Shown: in pieces, positions 37,551 through 47,278 of the stretch
How positions within the stretch are numbered: the stretch's first letter is position 1
Layout: each line of letters opens with the position of its first letter
Source of the DNA: Lepisosteus oculatus
Lineage: Eukaryota > Chordata > Actinopteri > Semionotiformes > Lepisosteidae
Direction: 5' to 3'
Length of the DNA stretch: 64,000 nucleotides
NCBI RefSeq assembly: GCF_040954835.1
Contig: NC_090714.1
Span: 3,894,501-3,958,500, forward strand
The notes under the pieces: generated by a model
Told to the model about the DNA's origin: nothing
Database searches by the model: none
The model's input: the letters and a program-made list of their open reading frames with translations, nothing else
Translations under genes and position numbers: made by a program

Positions 37551-38865
37551 AGGGACCAGATCCTTGGGACCAGTCAGGGTGCCTGTAGCGATAAAAAGCT
37601 GCCTGGGAATCGTCGTGCCGTTTCTGAACACATCTCCCTGCCTCTGAACCCCACCCGGCCTGCCATTCCGGACTCTACCCCTCCCACAAGTCCCCCTCCA
37701 CCCTGCCTCTAACAGTCACTGGCTGCCTGTCTTTAGAGCTGGGGTCCCCTCTGTATCCCCAAAGTTACTGTAAGACCCTGCCTGCTTGTCTTTAGAGTTG
37801 GGGTCCCCTCTGTATCCCTATGGTTACTGTGAGATCCTGCCTGCCTGTCTTCAGAGCTGGGGTCCTCTCTATATCCCCACAGTTACCGTAAGACCCTGCC
37901 TGCCTGTCTTCAGAGCTTTAAGACCTGCTGTACGACTTGAAAGGCATCAGCACCCAGTCAATCACACACAGAGAGCCCAGTCTAGTCAGCCTGTACCCAG
38001 ATAGCAGCAGATGCAGGTGCTACATGGCTTGTCACATACTAATCCCACAACTCTTCGGTTCCAAAGGAAAGTATTTTATTGAACTTCTCCAAAGCAGTGA
38101 AGTGATCTGAGGGCGTCAAGCGATTCCTTACAGACCATTTACTGCTGACCACCTGGCCGTCTTTAACAACAGGCGTTTTGAAAGGAAATGCTTTTCTCTT
38201 GGCACAAATCACTCCTTGAAACTCAACAAAAGAGAGAATTTGTCCTTGGGAATCTCATGATCCTGATCCTCAAACACTCAATTGCGCAATGCACTGTGCA
38301 ACTAAAGAAGCTGAGAGGCAGAGTGCTTCGCTCTGCGTTTTCTGCATCGACATCTCAAGCTGCACGGTACTGTTTTATAAAGAGGCTTTCCAGTACAATC
38401 CAGTATTATTGCTTTTGTCTTTATTTGCAATCTGGATGCCGCCTGGCGCGTGCCGATACTCAGTGTCTGGAGTTGGTACGTTTTGTGATGTAGGTGAGCT
38501 CAGATTGGGTGGCAGTTCAACCTCTTCCTTGCTCAAATACACCGCACTCCTACTGGACACAGTATTGCTTTAAATGGAGAAGCCAGGTGTTGATGGCTGT
38601 GGCGTAAACATTTGATGCAACACACACATTTAGGGAACACACACCTCTTACTGAGGCTATGCCAGGAGCGACTGCTGTCCCTGCCGTGCCCTGTCCAGTT
38701 CATCTCATCTCACTGGGCCCTGGGGACAAACCAACCCACTTCTTTCTCAGGCTGGGCAGTTTTTATACTCGGAATCAACAAGATGCATCTCTTTTCCTTC
38801 TCTCTTTCTGTTCTTTTATGTCTTTTATGTAGTGTTGTAGACAAATAAAACAGAAACTGTAAAAC
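37551..38865 (+). other. CORO7: CORO7 3' UTR with poly(A) signal at 38,844
   Basis: About 1.3 kb of non-coding sequence follows the TAA at 37,548-37,550. It ends at the first canonical AATAAA (38,844-38,849), followed by a T/GT-rich stretch (ctctgtgtttggactctctttgt region), so cleavage is expected near 38,865. It contains a minisatellite near its 5' end, described separately. No other AATAAA was seen earlier in the UTR, so read-through into PAM16 would have to skip this single site. Confidence 0.7.
37722..37918 (+). repeat. Minisatellite in the CORO7 3' UTR, ~62-bp unit, about 3.2 copies
   Basis: The unit starts with GCCTGTCTTTAGAGCTGGGG, continues through a (C/T)CCCTCTGTATCCC stretch and ends with GTTACTGTAAGACCCT. 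It recurs at about 37,722, 37,783 and 37,846, with a partial fourth copy up to 37,918. Copies differ at a few positions, including deletions, so it is a moderately old array. Confidence 0.85.
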
Positions 38866-39569
38866 AAAAACTCTGTGTTTGGACTCTCTTTGTTTTGCCT
38901 TCACCTGAAATATGCTCGGCAATATTTGAAGTGAGTTCTGGAATTTGGGCTTACCAATGCTGCTGTAGCAATAACTGTATATATATGGTTCTCATCGATG
39001 TACAGTATTTGAAAATGAATGGAAGGCATCTTAGTTTCCCTTTTAGATATCTCAATTTGTGTTAGTGGGTGTTTGGCTTTCTTTTGAATGACGAGAATGG
39101 GGATTAATTTGTTGTTTTTTTTTCCAAAACATTAACAGCGTTTTAGAGAAAACTTTTCACGTTTACCAGATGGCGATTGTGGTTGACACTATAAAAACAG
39201 GTGCCCTGAAGATAACAAAATCTGTTGTCTGATCAATTGTCAAGATACAGTTTGAAAGCAAAAAGAACAATTTTAAGAATAAGGAGACACCTTCAGCATA
39301 GTTTATACGGGTACCTACTACTTTAGTCTGAAAAACAGAAAATTAACTTAATCAATTTTTAGCTGTCGTTACAAATTGGGGTCCAATTGTCTCAAAATAT
39401 TACTGAAAACACGCTCAACGTGTTTATTCTCCTAGTCCTTCAGAAACGACTGTAGTTATAACCACCAGCCACTAGTCGGCAGTGTTCTCCAGCTTTGAGC
39501 TGCTTTATCATTTTACTTCTCTTCTCATCTTTGTTGTATCTTGCTGCCCCTTAACCTCTGAACCCCGGG

Positions 39570-39578
39570 TGACCTTGA
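39570..39578 (-). promoter_or_regulatory. Candidate ERR-type (TCAAGGTCA) element upstream of PAM16
   Basis: The plus strand reads TGACCTTGA here, the exact complement of the estrogen-related-receptor half-site TCAAGGTCA. It lies about 70 bp before the ATG-bearing first exon proposed for PAM16. ERR sites are known to be enriched near nuclear genes for mitochondrial proteins. A 9-bp match alone is weak evidence. Confidence 0.35.
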
Positions 39579-39646
39579 ATGATTTCTGGACTGGTGGTAC
39601 ATGTGACAGAGGAGTAGGAACTACACTGTAGATTTAAGTATATGTT

Positions 39647-42320
39647 ATGGTGAGTAAATGCTTTTAATGGTTTATAGCTGTTACAGAGAAGTGATAAAGC
39701 GGAGGGGATCATTAGCTAATAAGCTGCAGTGTTACACGTGAGGTAGCTCAACATTTCTGACCTGATGCTATACGAAACTAGACTGCCGCATAGCAGTTAA
39801 GTAAGATTATATATATATATTTTTTGTTGTTGTTGTTCTCGAAGGGGCCTTTGAGTATTATAAAACCCACTGCTTGTCATTCTGAGGACGATATCTCAGT
39901 ACTGTCTGCTTAATGTCCATTGACCTTGTACTACCAAGGACAGATTTTGTACATTTTTAAAAGGATTTAAAAAAACGATTATAATATAGTTAATATATAT
40001 AATATATAGTAATATGTGTGGGATGACGTGTGTTTGTGAATGTTCTGCATTACAGAACACCTGTTGACCCCGGTTATCTGGAATTTATGGATGTCCTAAA
40101 AATGTCTACAGAAATGTTCCGTAGCACAGGCAGACAACTGCAGACAAACACTAGTGTTCCTGCTATCGTTTTGCCTGTGTATGCACCAGAAACCAATGCA
40201 TCACAGGAGGTCTGGAGATGCCTACCGCTCTGTAGGAACAACAAACTCCCTGCTATCCTGGGAAGAAAAGGCTTTGTCAGACTCCTAAGTGGACAAGCTG
40301 GTAGCAGCCAAGCTGAAAAAAAGGGGATGAATGGCTTCTCACTTTCAACCTTCTCTGTCTTGTCCTGCAGGCCAGGTACTTGGCTCAGATCATCGTGATG
40401 GGAGCACAGGTGGTGGGGAGAGCCTTTGCCCGGGCACTGCGACAGGAATTCGCTGGTGAGTCCCTAATCAGACCCTTCGGCAGAAACGGAGACACCCCTT
40501 ATAAACCTGTTCAGCATTATGGCAGTCTACAGTATCTCCCCCAGGCCCGTTCTATTGCATATTTTACCGTGTGTCATGTTCCATCATGTAGACACTCGGC
40601 TCTATATCTTTTACTGTAGTTGCACTTTGCTTTCTCACGTTGTAACGTGCTTCTATAACGGAGCTCGTCTGTGAGAGAAGAGCTGGTGTTTTTGCAGCAT
40701 GGAGCCCGTCGCCGGGCCATGAAAAAGTGAAACCTGCAGAGGTGAAAGTTATTTCGCTGCATAACTCGACATCTCCTCAGTTCTTCCCTTTGCCCTTTCT
40801 AATTTGGGTGCGTAACTTAGTGACGCGGTGAAAATGATGCATGTATTCCTGGGTTCCAAATACAGGGTGTCATGTTGGGAGATAGATGCCTTTTTTAAAA
40901 ATTAAACAGATGTGAAATTCGAACAGTGTCTGGCCTGATCGCTTGATCGCTTGTCCTAGTTGAAGAGTCTCCCCCCCTCTCCCCTCACGTACTAACCCGA
41001 GCTCCGCCTGTGTCTCTGCGTAGCTAGCAGGGCAGCGGCAGAGGCCCGGGGAAGTGCAGGCCAGCAGTCGGCCGCAGCCTCCAGCATCACCGGCATGACG
41101 CTACAGGAAGCCCAGCAGATCCTCAACATCTCCAAGCTCTCCCCGGAGGAGATCCAGAAGGTGTGCCCCCTCTCCCACCTTCCCGCACACCTCCAGGCCT
41201 CCGAGGCCAGTCGGTCTGCTAGGTCACTTGAAATCGCCAACTGCTGAAAACCTTGAGACGGGACAAACTGGTCCTGTTGAGCACACGATCAGCTCCATTA
41301 GGTTAAGAGGTGGAATTTAAGCCTCCGGGAACGGTTTCAAAGAGATTCAAGATTTATTATCCCCTAAGGGAAATTATTTAGCGGCAAATTGTAACCACGC
41401 CAATGCAACAAATCTCGCCAACACCGCCCTGATGAACTAACATCCCACCCGGGCTGTATCATTGCTCATGCCAGGACCAAGGGTGCAGGCTCCTTGCTGT
41501 TATCTGTATCATTTACAAATGACAATTATCTTTTTTCTAGGAAAGATTCATGAGAATCTTATCGTTTCTGACATGCTCAACTTCAACTTAATGTTTTTTC
41601 CCCATTTTCCCCTCAGAACTATGAGCACCTGTTTAAAGTGAATGACAAGGCAGTTGGAGGGTCCTTCTATCTGCAGTCAAAGGTGATTTTTCAGTATTTT
41701 GTGGATGCCTTGTTCTGTCTCCTTTATGTTCACACATTTGGGCCCCGTAGTTGTCCCGTCCAGCTCACAGAAGCTTGGGTCTAGATTCTTGGGGAACTGG
41801 GTTGTCCATCTCAGTCAGTTTTAAAGAGAAATAGCTTATGCAGGAGAATCTCAGAACCAATTTTGTGTCTTTGTCTCAACACAAGCAGTTCATGGTCTCG
41901 GGTAAACTGCTTGATCACAAGGGAATGTACGAGTCATCTACAGTATGCGTTTCAAGTACTGTACAGGGTCTTGCAAAATGGAGAGTGCTGTCACTCTCAA
42001 ATTCTGTAGATGCGGGTATCTTTGAGCAAGAGATATCAAACCTCTCTGCACAAGGCCAAACTAACAACTAGTGCATTTTGAGCTTGGTGTTGCATCTCGT
42101 ACAGCATTATCTGCTGTGGTGATACTGGAGTGTCGTGGTCTTTTTCATGTTATTTTTTTGACCTGCGTTGAAACTCTCAGTGAAGCAGGGGCCATGAACG
42201 GGGCTGCTGCGTCTGTGTCCACAGGTGGCGCGAGCCAAGGAGCGGCTGGACGAAGAGCTGTCCATCCAGCAGCAGAACAAGAGGAAAGAGCACAGTTCTC
42301 AGCAGCAAGACCAGACCTGA
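39647..42320 (+). CDS. PAM16: PAM16 (MAGMAS), subunit of the mitochondrial presequence-translocase motor
   Basis: Exons: proposed start ATG 39647-39649 directly followed by a GTGAGT donor, then 40371-40455, 41024-41160, 41617-41682 and 42225-42320 (TGA). Phases join to about 128 residues; human PAM16 has 125. Exon 2 encodes [20 protein letters not shown], the hydrophobic N-terminal segment. Exon 3 holds an Ala/Gly-rich stretch and the start of the J-like domain ([20 protein letters not shown]). Exon 4 holds [20 protein letters not shown], where the HPD of true J proteins is replaced by a DK-type loop. PAM16 pairs with PAM18 on the matrix side of the inner membrane and holds back its stimulation of mtHsp70 at TIM23. 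A first exon ending exactly at ATG follows the human gene structure as I remember it; this start is the least certain part. The C-terminus is Gln-rich ([14 protein letters not shown]). Confidence 0.93.
39806..39835. repeat. (TA)n and (GTT)n microsatellite in PAM16 intron 1
   Basis: ATTATATATATATAT followed by TTTTTTGTTGTTGTTGTTCT. Confidence 0.9.
41343..41400 (-). repeat. Minus-strand LINE-type 3' tail in a PAM16 intron
   Basis: GATTCAAGATTTATTATCCCCTAAGGGAAATT resembles the tail at 1,195 (a small C/G hairpin next to an AATAAA-like box on the minus strand). It lies between PAM16 exons 3 and 4. Confidence 0.4.
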
Positions 42321-42383
42321 GCCCGGAGAACCCTTCACGGCCCCCTTCCTCCTCCACCATCCCCTGTAAATTAAGTCCTCTGT

Positions 42384-42389
42384 AATAAA
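42384..42389 (+). terminator. PAM16: PAM16 poly(A) signal AATAAA
   Basis: Canonical AATAAA 64 bases after the PAM16 stop, followed by a GT-rich stretch (ggtggtgtgggtg) suitable as downstream element. This predicts a very short 3' UTR. Confidence 0.75.
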
Positions 42390-43510
42390 GTCCCTTTTCT
42401 GTATGGACAGGTGGTGTGGGTGCACTTTGTTGGTATAGCTGGGTTATGTCATCTGCATGCAATGCATTCACTGGTGTGTTGGGGAGAGGGAGAGGAATAT
42501 TAAAATGATCTGCTCCTCCCAGCAGCATGAAGTTGTCCCCTCACAAGCAGCACACAGGATGAAACTCACCTCCTTGGCTTGTGCTCATTTGTGCTGTTGA
42601 AAGTAGCTTTGGTGCTGCTTTTATTGTAAAGGATATAGCACCTTCCTTTTCAGGTAAGTGCCAGACCATCTACAGGAACTTCTGTCAGTACCCTGAAAAT
42701 TCAAAGCACTAGATTAAAGTTTAGAGGTTAATATCTGCAATTTTGTTTGCCCCTTAACTTGCAGCAGTTGGTTTTGCTTTTCATAGCAGTAAACAAAAAC
42801 ATTAAGTTCCTCTCTGCTCATCATATTTAGTCAATATGAATGTTTCCTGCTTCAGTGAACATAGTAACACTGAGTTCTAGACTGTTGGAATTATGAACTA
42901 TGTACACACTGTGGCGGACACAATTCCCATCACTATAACAGCTCAAGGCTCTTTAGCAGTTGGGGCAGGTTGCATACACAAATTGAACATGTGGGTTTAG
43001 TGTCTCTGTACCTCTGATAAAGGAAATTGGCCTTCCGCAGTTGCAGTCAGCAACCACAGCCGAGGTGGTAATTCACCCAGAAAATCCAGTTTAGTACCTG
43101 GGTTGCTGTGGACAGCAACACTGCCAAGCCTGTTGTCCCTTGGTCCTGTCAATAGTTGCAACTGTAGGACACAGTCTCAGGCTATTTAATCTGTGTACTA
43201 CAGGTGTGAGAACTACATAATGGAATCCTTGGTTAGTCCAAGGTGCAAGATGTCTATTAAGACGTAACTAGTATCCCCAACCTCCCCCTTGACACATTAA
43301 GATACTGTAGCAAGTTTTCCTGCAGATGGCAGTGTTTTAAAATTTCAACAACAAAAAAAAAATGCCACTGAAAGCATAGTTATCAATTACTGTCCTCCCA
43401 CTGATCTTCACAGCACTAAAGCATTGGTGTTGTGGGACCAGTGTCTGATGTCCAAGTAATAGTTTAAAGAAAGTAATGGCAGCATACAAAGACTTCCAGT
43501 GAAACCTCCA

Positions 43511-43516
43511 CTTTAT
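43511..43516 (-). terminator. Minus-strand poly(A) signal
   Basis: TTTATT on the plus strand, so AATAAA on the minus strand in the context GTGCAATAAAGTGG. It would end the unidentified minus-strand gene, about 1.1 kb from the PAM16 poly(A) site, making the two genes convergent. Confidence 0.5.
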
Positions 43517-44318
43517 TGCACAGACATGATACAGCCATTACAAGATCAGGGTCAAGGTCATGACAGGTCAGAGGATCACCATACACACCAAATAGCTTTG
43601 CTGCACATTGGAGTGGCAGATGAAGTCCCATTCCCGTTATAAAGCTTCAGCTGCTAGTCTGTTCCTATCTGATCAACAGGGCTCTTTTTCAGCAGGGGGG
43701 AAAGGACAGGTGACATGACCAAGTCCCAACACCACACACACACACTGAACAACATTCCTACCCAGGCTAGTCACACTCTGGACTCCACAGGCTTGGAGCA
43801 CATGAGCTCCTCGTCTTACCCAGGTCATGAGCCATCATTGAAGGACCTCCACACCAGACTTGAGGATACTGCCATAGGGAAGTTCACTTTAATACAAAGG
43901 GACTAGGTAGTTAGACTGATGCATTTATCCAGGGTATCTTTAATCTTCACTCATTTCAAAAGCTGAAACAAGTTCAGCCATGTCCTACCTGGGATCTCAG
44001 TGTAGGGATCTCTCCTCACTGGCTGTGCAGCAGGGTCAAGCTGGGTTTCTGGATCCAAGACAGGAACACACTGGGCTCTTTCTGGTATATAGCTTTCATC
44101 GAGAGCCTGCAAACCTAGTCCCTCGGAATGGGATTCTTGTGGAATACCATCTTTCCTGCAACAGTGTGCTGCCAAGACAAAAGATTGTTTAATGGAAGGC
44201 ATTGTACACACCCCTGAAGCCTCAGTTTTGCAGGGGGTTTCAGGTCTGTACTTAAGGCTATACTGCCTTCAGAGGAAGTACAAAAGAGCAGCTAGCTAAC
44301 CCTTACCTATAGCACATC
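43511..44318 (-). CDS. Unidentified minus-strand gene, 3' exons only
   Basis: On the minus strand, exon 44168..43989 (180 bases) has a good acceptor (TTTGTCTTGGCAG) and donor (CAG|GTAGGA). Its open frame reads HCCRKDGIPQESHSEG, then LDESYIPERAQCVPVLDPE and VRRDPYTEIP. Upstream is a possible 12-base micro-exon, 44318..44307 (after TTTCTTTCCAG, before GTAAGG); in the matching phase it contributes Cys-Ala-Ile and the first base of the Ala codon before HCC. Downstream, an exon starting at 43868 after CTATGGCAG joins in phase and stops at 43827..43825 (SLVWRSFNDGS stop). An AATAAA lies at 43516..43511. The Cys-Cys-Arg-Lys start and Tyr-containing acidic tail would suit the inner tail of a membrane protein, but that is inference. 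I do not recognise the family, and no 5' exons were found with confidence. Confidence 0.38.
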
Positions 44319-44883
44319 CTGGAAAGAAATCAAGACATTAAGCTATGGAAAAGCTCAGGTTGTTTTCACATGCAAGACCCTACCCTGAACATCTACCTGT
44401 ATATTCAGCAATGGTAAATTTAATCCACAACCTCAATTCACCCCATTATAGTTTACCCATGAGCTGGTACACATTCTTTTTGCACATCTCTGTACATGTA
44501 GCTCTCCCTACTGGACAGCATCACTCACTGCACTTCCAAGTCTAAAAGATGATCAGCTGGCTTCACTAACAGTGTTCTGGTTGAGTTTTCAAAGCCAGTG
44601 ACATCTTGCTCTTCTCACAAAACCAATGCCAGTATTTTAGAGCCACAAAAAATATTAACAATACAACTCCCAATAAATAACAATTAAGTTCCTTTTCAGT
44701 TCAAATCCCCCTCTAAATGTTGTCCTCCAGGCTTAGCTTTTATAAGCCTCTTCATTAATTACAGGGGCTTGGCTAATTCTGTAGGAACCTATCCCAAAAG
44801 CCCTAAAATCCTCATGTGGAGTGGCCAGGTGTGTCTAACTCAATATTGCACACCTGCTTCCTGATCCCTGTCTGCTCAGAAGC

Positions 44884-44929
44884 CATTTTGGCTCAAAGAA
44901 ACACCACAGCCTGGGCTTGAGCCAAAATG
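44884..44929. repeat. Perfect 13-bp inverted repeat (hairpin)
   Basis: CATTTTGGCTCAA at 44,884-44,896 and its exact complement TTGAGCCAAAATG at 44,917-44,929, with a 20-base loop. The stem is perfect. No T-run follows it. Confidence 0.85.
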
Positions 44930-45660
44930 CAAGATTCTTACAGAAGCCTTCTAGGGACACTATGACATAGTTTTAATACCTTTTTCTTGGACAGTATTAG
45001 ATGTGTGTTCTTTCTAAACCTTTCAGAACAGCTCAATCTACTTAAACAGATTAACAAAGATAATGAGAAAGATAATGACTTGATTATAGCTTATATATAC
45101 TTATACATCTACAGATTTGTGATATCTAACCCTTAATATTTCTCTTTCTATGTCAGAGCACTTGTCAATGCCTGCTATGATTGGAATGGTGTTCTCAGTC
45201 GATGTATCACAAAGGAGAAACTCAAATCCCCTACAGCCAGCTTCAGCTGAGAGACTATGCTCTCCACCCGTTTCACTGACACTCAAGGATGAGGGACTGA
45301 TATGTCATGAGCATTTGCTTATGTTCATCCTCTTTCCTCTTCTCCTGTACTCTGTTAATTCAATGAGATCTCCCTACTTTGGTCTCTAAGTAAAGCAAGT
45401 ACAGCACAGATAGATCAGGTTATAGAACAGTAAGCGTCCTGCAAAGAACTTCAGACCCCACAGCTCACCTACATATTGCTAAATTCTTTCATTCACATTC
45501 CTGTGGCTCTCAAAGACTAATAAGGATTAAATGCACTAACTGTGATTTACTCAGATGGCCATGGGAAAAATGATTTTGAATTTGTAATTCATGGGGGCTT
45601 CTGTAAACAGGCTCGATATCTTTAATAAGTTTTCACGTGGAGCCAAGAAAAATAGCTACC

Positions 45661-45760
45661 TGCACCGTCAGTCTGTAGCCACGCCCACTCGAATGACATC
45701 TCTCGCAGGCCACGCCCCGCGCACCTGTGCGCCAGGTTCTGCTGGAGAGAGCGGAGCTGA
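45661..45760 (+). promoter_or_regulatory. GC-rich promoter and first exon of the plus-strand small transcript
   Basis: A short GC- and CpG-rich patch in AT-rich surroundings, with CCACGCCC and CCACGCCCC boxes (KLF/Sp-like) at about 45,679 and 45,710. It ends in a donor GA|GTGAGT at 45,761. The transcription start cannot be fixed by eye. The layout matches a housekeeping-type promoter running straight into exon 1. Confidence 0.5.
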
Positions 45761-46117
45761 GTGAGTTTGTTACGCGTCTTTTATGATTATTTTTCATTTT
45801 TCCTTCATTTTAATGTAGATAAAAATTAACTCGTGTAATTATGTTGTCTACACCACGCAGGGGAAAGGGGGGTAAAACACGTATTTTCGTTGGGAGCTAA
45901 ATAACATTTCTAAGTCTTTGTTCACAAAATCAAGCGTGTGCATTTATCCAAACCGAAATAGCTTACCTGGATTTGTAAAGTTTTTTATTATTATTTTCCA
46001 GAGCATTTTGTGTGTTTGTGCTCTTATATTCGTGGTAAAAAATTCGCTTGCAAAGAATACTTATTGGTTTCAATGGTCTTACATTCTAAATTCTGCTTTT
46101 TTGTGTTTTCTGTTTAG

Positions 46118-46148
46118 TGTCTTCGGGCAGGACATGCACTTATATAAG
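46118..46148 (+). pseudogene. Decayed duplicate of exon 2 with a broken splice donor
   Basis: TGTCTTCGGGCAGGAC at 46,118 repeats the core of the exon at 46,293 (GTGTCTTCGGGCAGGAC). The pyrimidine-rich acceptor before it and TAAGTATAAA after it are also shared. At the donor the intact copy has GATGTAAGTA, whereas this copy reads TATATAAGTA, so the GT is lost. About 15 exon bases are missing too. It is a tandem duplicate 175 bp upstream, probably no longer spliced. Confidence 0.65.
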
Positions 46149-47029
46149 TATAAACGCTTTATTCATTTCGTTACACGTATCTCTTGGAAATATTTTCTGC
46201 GCTATCTACCCTGGTGAAAACGCCGACTGCTACAGAAACTTTGGTTTAAATCTTTAAATAATCGTCTAAATAATTATGTCTTGTGTTTCCAGTTTGGTGT
46301 CTTCGGGCAGGACGAGCTTGGCTCAGCTGCTGGAATTATCGATGTAAGTATAAATGTTTTTATTTATAAAGCGGACATTGTTGTTGGAAAACATGATGTA
46401 CCTTCTCAAACTCAAAAAACTTCAAACTAGGCGATACTAGATTTCTCCGGGGCAGAAATGGTTTTGACCCGACAACACAGGGCTGCTGTTTAAAGAAATA
46501 ATTTTCTGTTAAAATTGCTAATATATCTCTTTTTTGGTTTCAAATTTTTAGCTTCCAGATTACATCAGAACAATTAAAACAACGAAAACTATCAAGAAAT
46601 GGATTAATTATGTGTTAACTAAGTTGTTTTAGAAAACAATTTGCTCATAAATCGTAAAAAAAGCACATTAGAATCTGCGAGTCTTTAATCGATACACTGT
46701 AGCTGTATTGCGTATTTAGTATTGAGACTTTAAATTAACCTTTAAATGAAACTACTTCAAAATGAACTGGTACATTTTTTGTTACACCACGCTAAGCGCT
46801 TTATCCCAACTGTGAGTCTTTTTAAATTGTTTTATCTGCTGAACATATCAGCAAAAACAAAAGCTGGATCTATTTATTTCGACTTAATTGAAAGATTCTG
46901 TTTGTTACAAAGTTAATACTGATTTTTGTTTTGCAGAAAATGCAACGAAGTTAGTCTTCATTCCGGCCGCTGCCTCGACAGAAGCCTCGGAGAAACAGTA
47001 ACGTGATGTGTGTTTCTGTGTTTTTCCTT

Positions 47030-47149
47030 GCAGTTGCATGCAAAAGTTTTCGTTGACTTGTAAAAGCATTAAGCCTTAATGTAGCCGTGCTTTGACACTT
47101 TGTAATTGAAATGCTTGTTAATTTTCACATCGAAGCTTTTGCAACTGAC
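47030..47149 (+). other. Long stem in exon 3 of the plus-strand small transcript
   Basis: CAGTTGC...AAAAGTTTT at about 47,030-47,050 pairs with GAAGCTTTTGCAACTG at about 47,134-47,149, about 16 pairs including wobble with one 4-base bulge. Inside are two further nested pairings: AAAGCA with TGCTTT, and CATTAA-GCC-TTAATG, a perfect 6-bp stem with a 3-base loop. The nested stacking suggests a folded RNA element just before the poly(A) signal. Confidence 0.5.
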
Positions 47150-47278
47150 GTATTGTAATGCTTTGTTTTGTATGCCATTTTCGCTCAATAAATTGTTGAT
47201 TGAACCTTGGTTTTGTTCTTTGATTTCTTGTGCAGAGTTCTGTACCCCCTTGGCCCTGAAAAACCCCGGTGTTGGTGA

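Larger units (their letters stand above)
45693..47210 (+). ncRNA. Small spliced transcript (three exons), probable non-coding RNA or microprotein gene
   Basis: Exon 1 ends at 45,760 (donor GTGAGT). Exon 2 is 46293-46343 (acceptor TTGTGTTTCCAG, donor GTAAGT). Exon 3 starts at 46,937 (acceptor TTTTGTTTTGCAG) and carries AATAAA at 47,187-47,192 followed by a GT-rich stretch. All signals are strong and in the right order, and the first exon sits in a GC-rich promoter. No family protein is recognised. One reading, ATG 45,693 to TGA 47,004-47,006, stays open across all three exons for 62 residues (MTSLAGHAPRT..., ending SLGETVT). That could be real or chance. Exon 3 can form a long stem (see separate entry). 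A further acceptor/donor pair at 47236-47274 could make a longer isoform. snoRNA host genes look like this, but I saw no convincing box C/D or H/ACA unit in the introns. Confidence 0.5.

Noticed and set aside
44566-44700. Minus-strand 44-codon frame with a hydrophobic, membrane-like run followed by KYWHW...
   Set aside because: I tested it as the transmembrane exon of the unidentified gene. The only donor-like GT gives a TGA when joined to the 12-base micro-exon, and a stop lies just upstream, so it cannot be linked.
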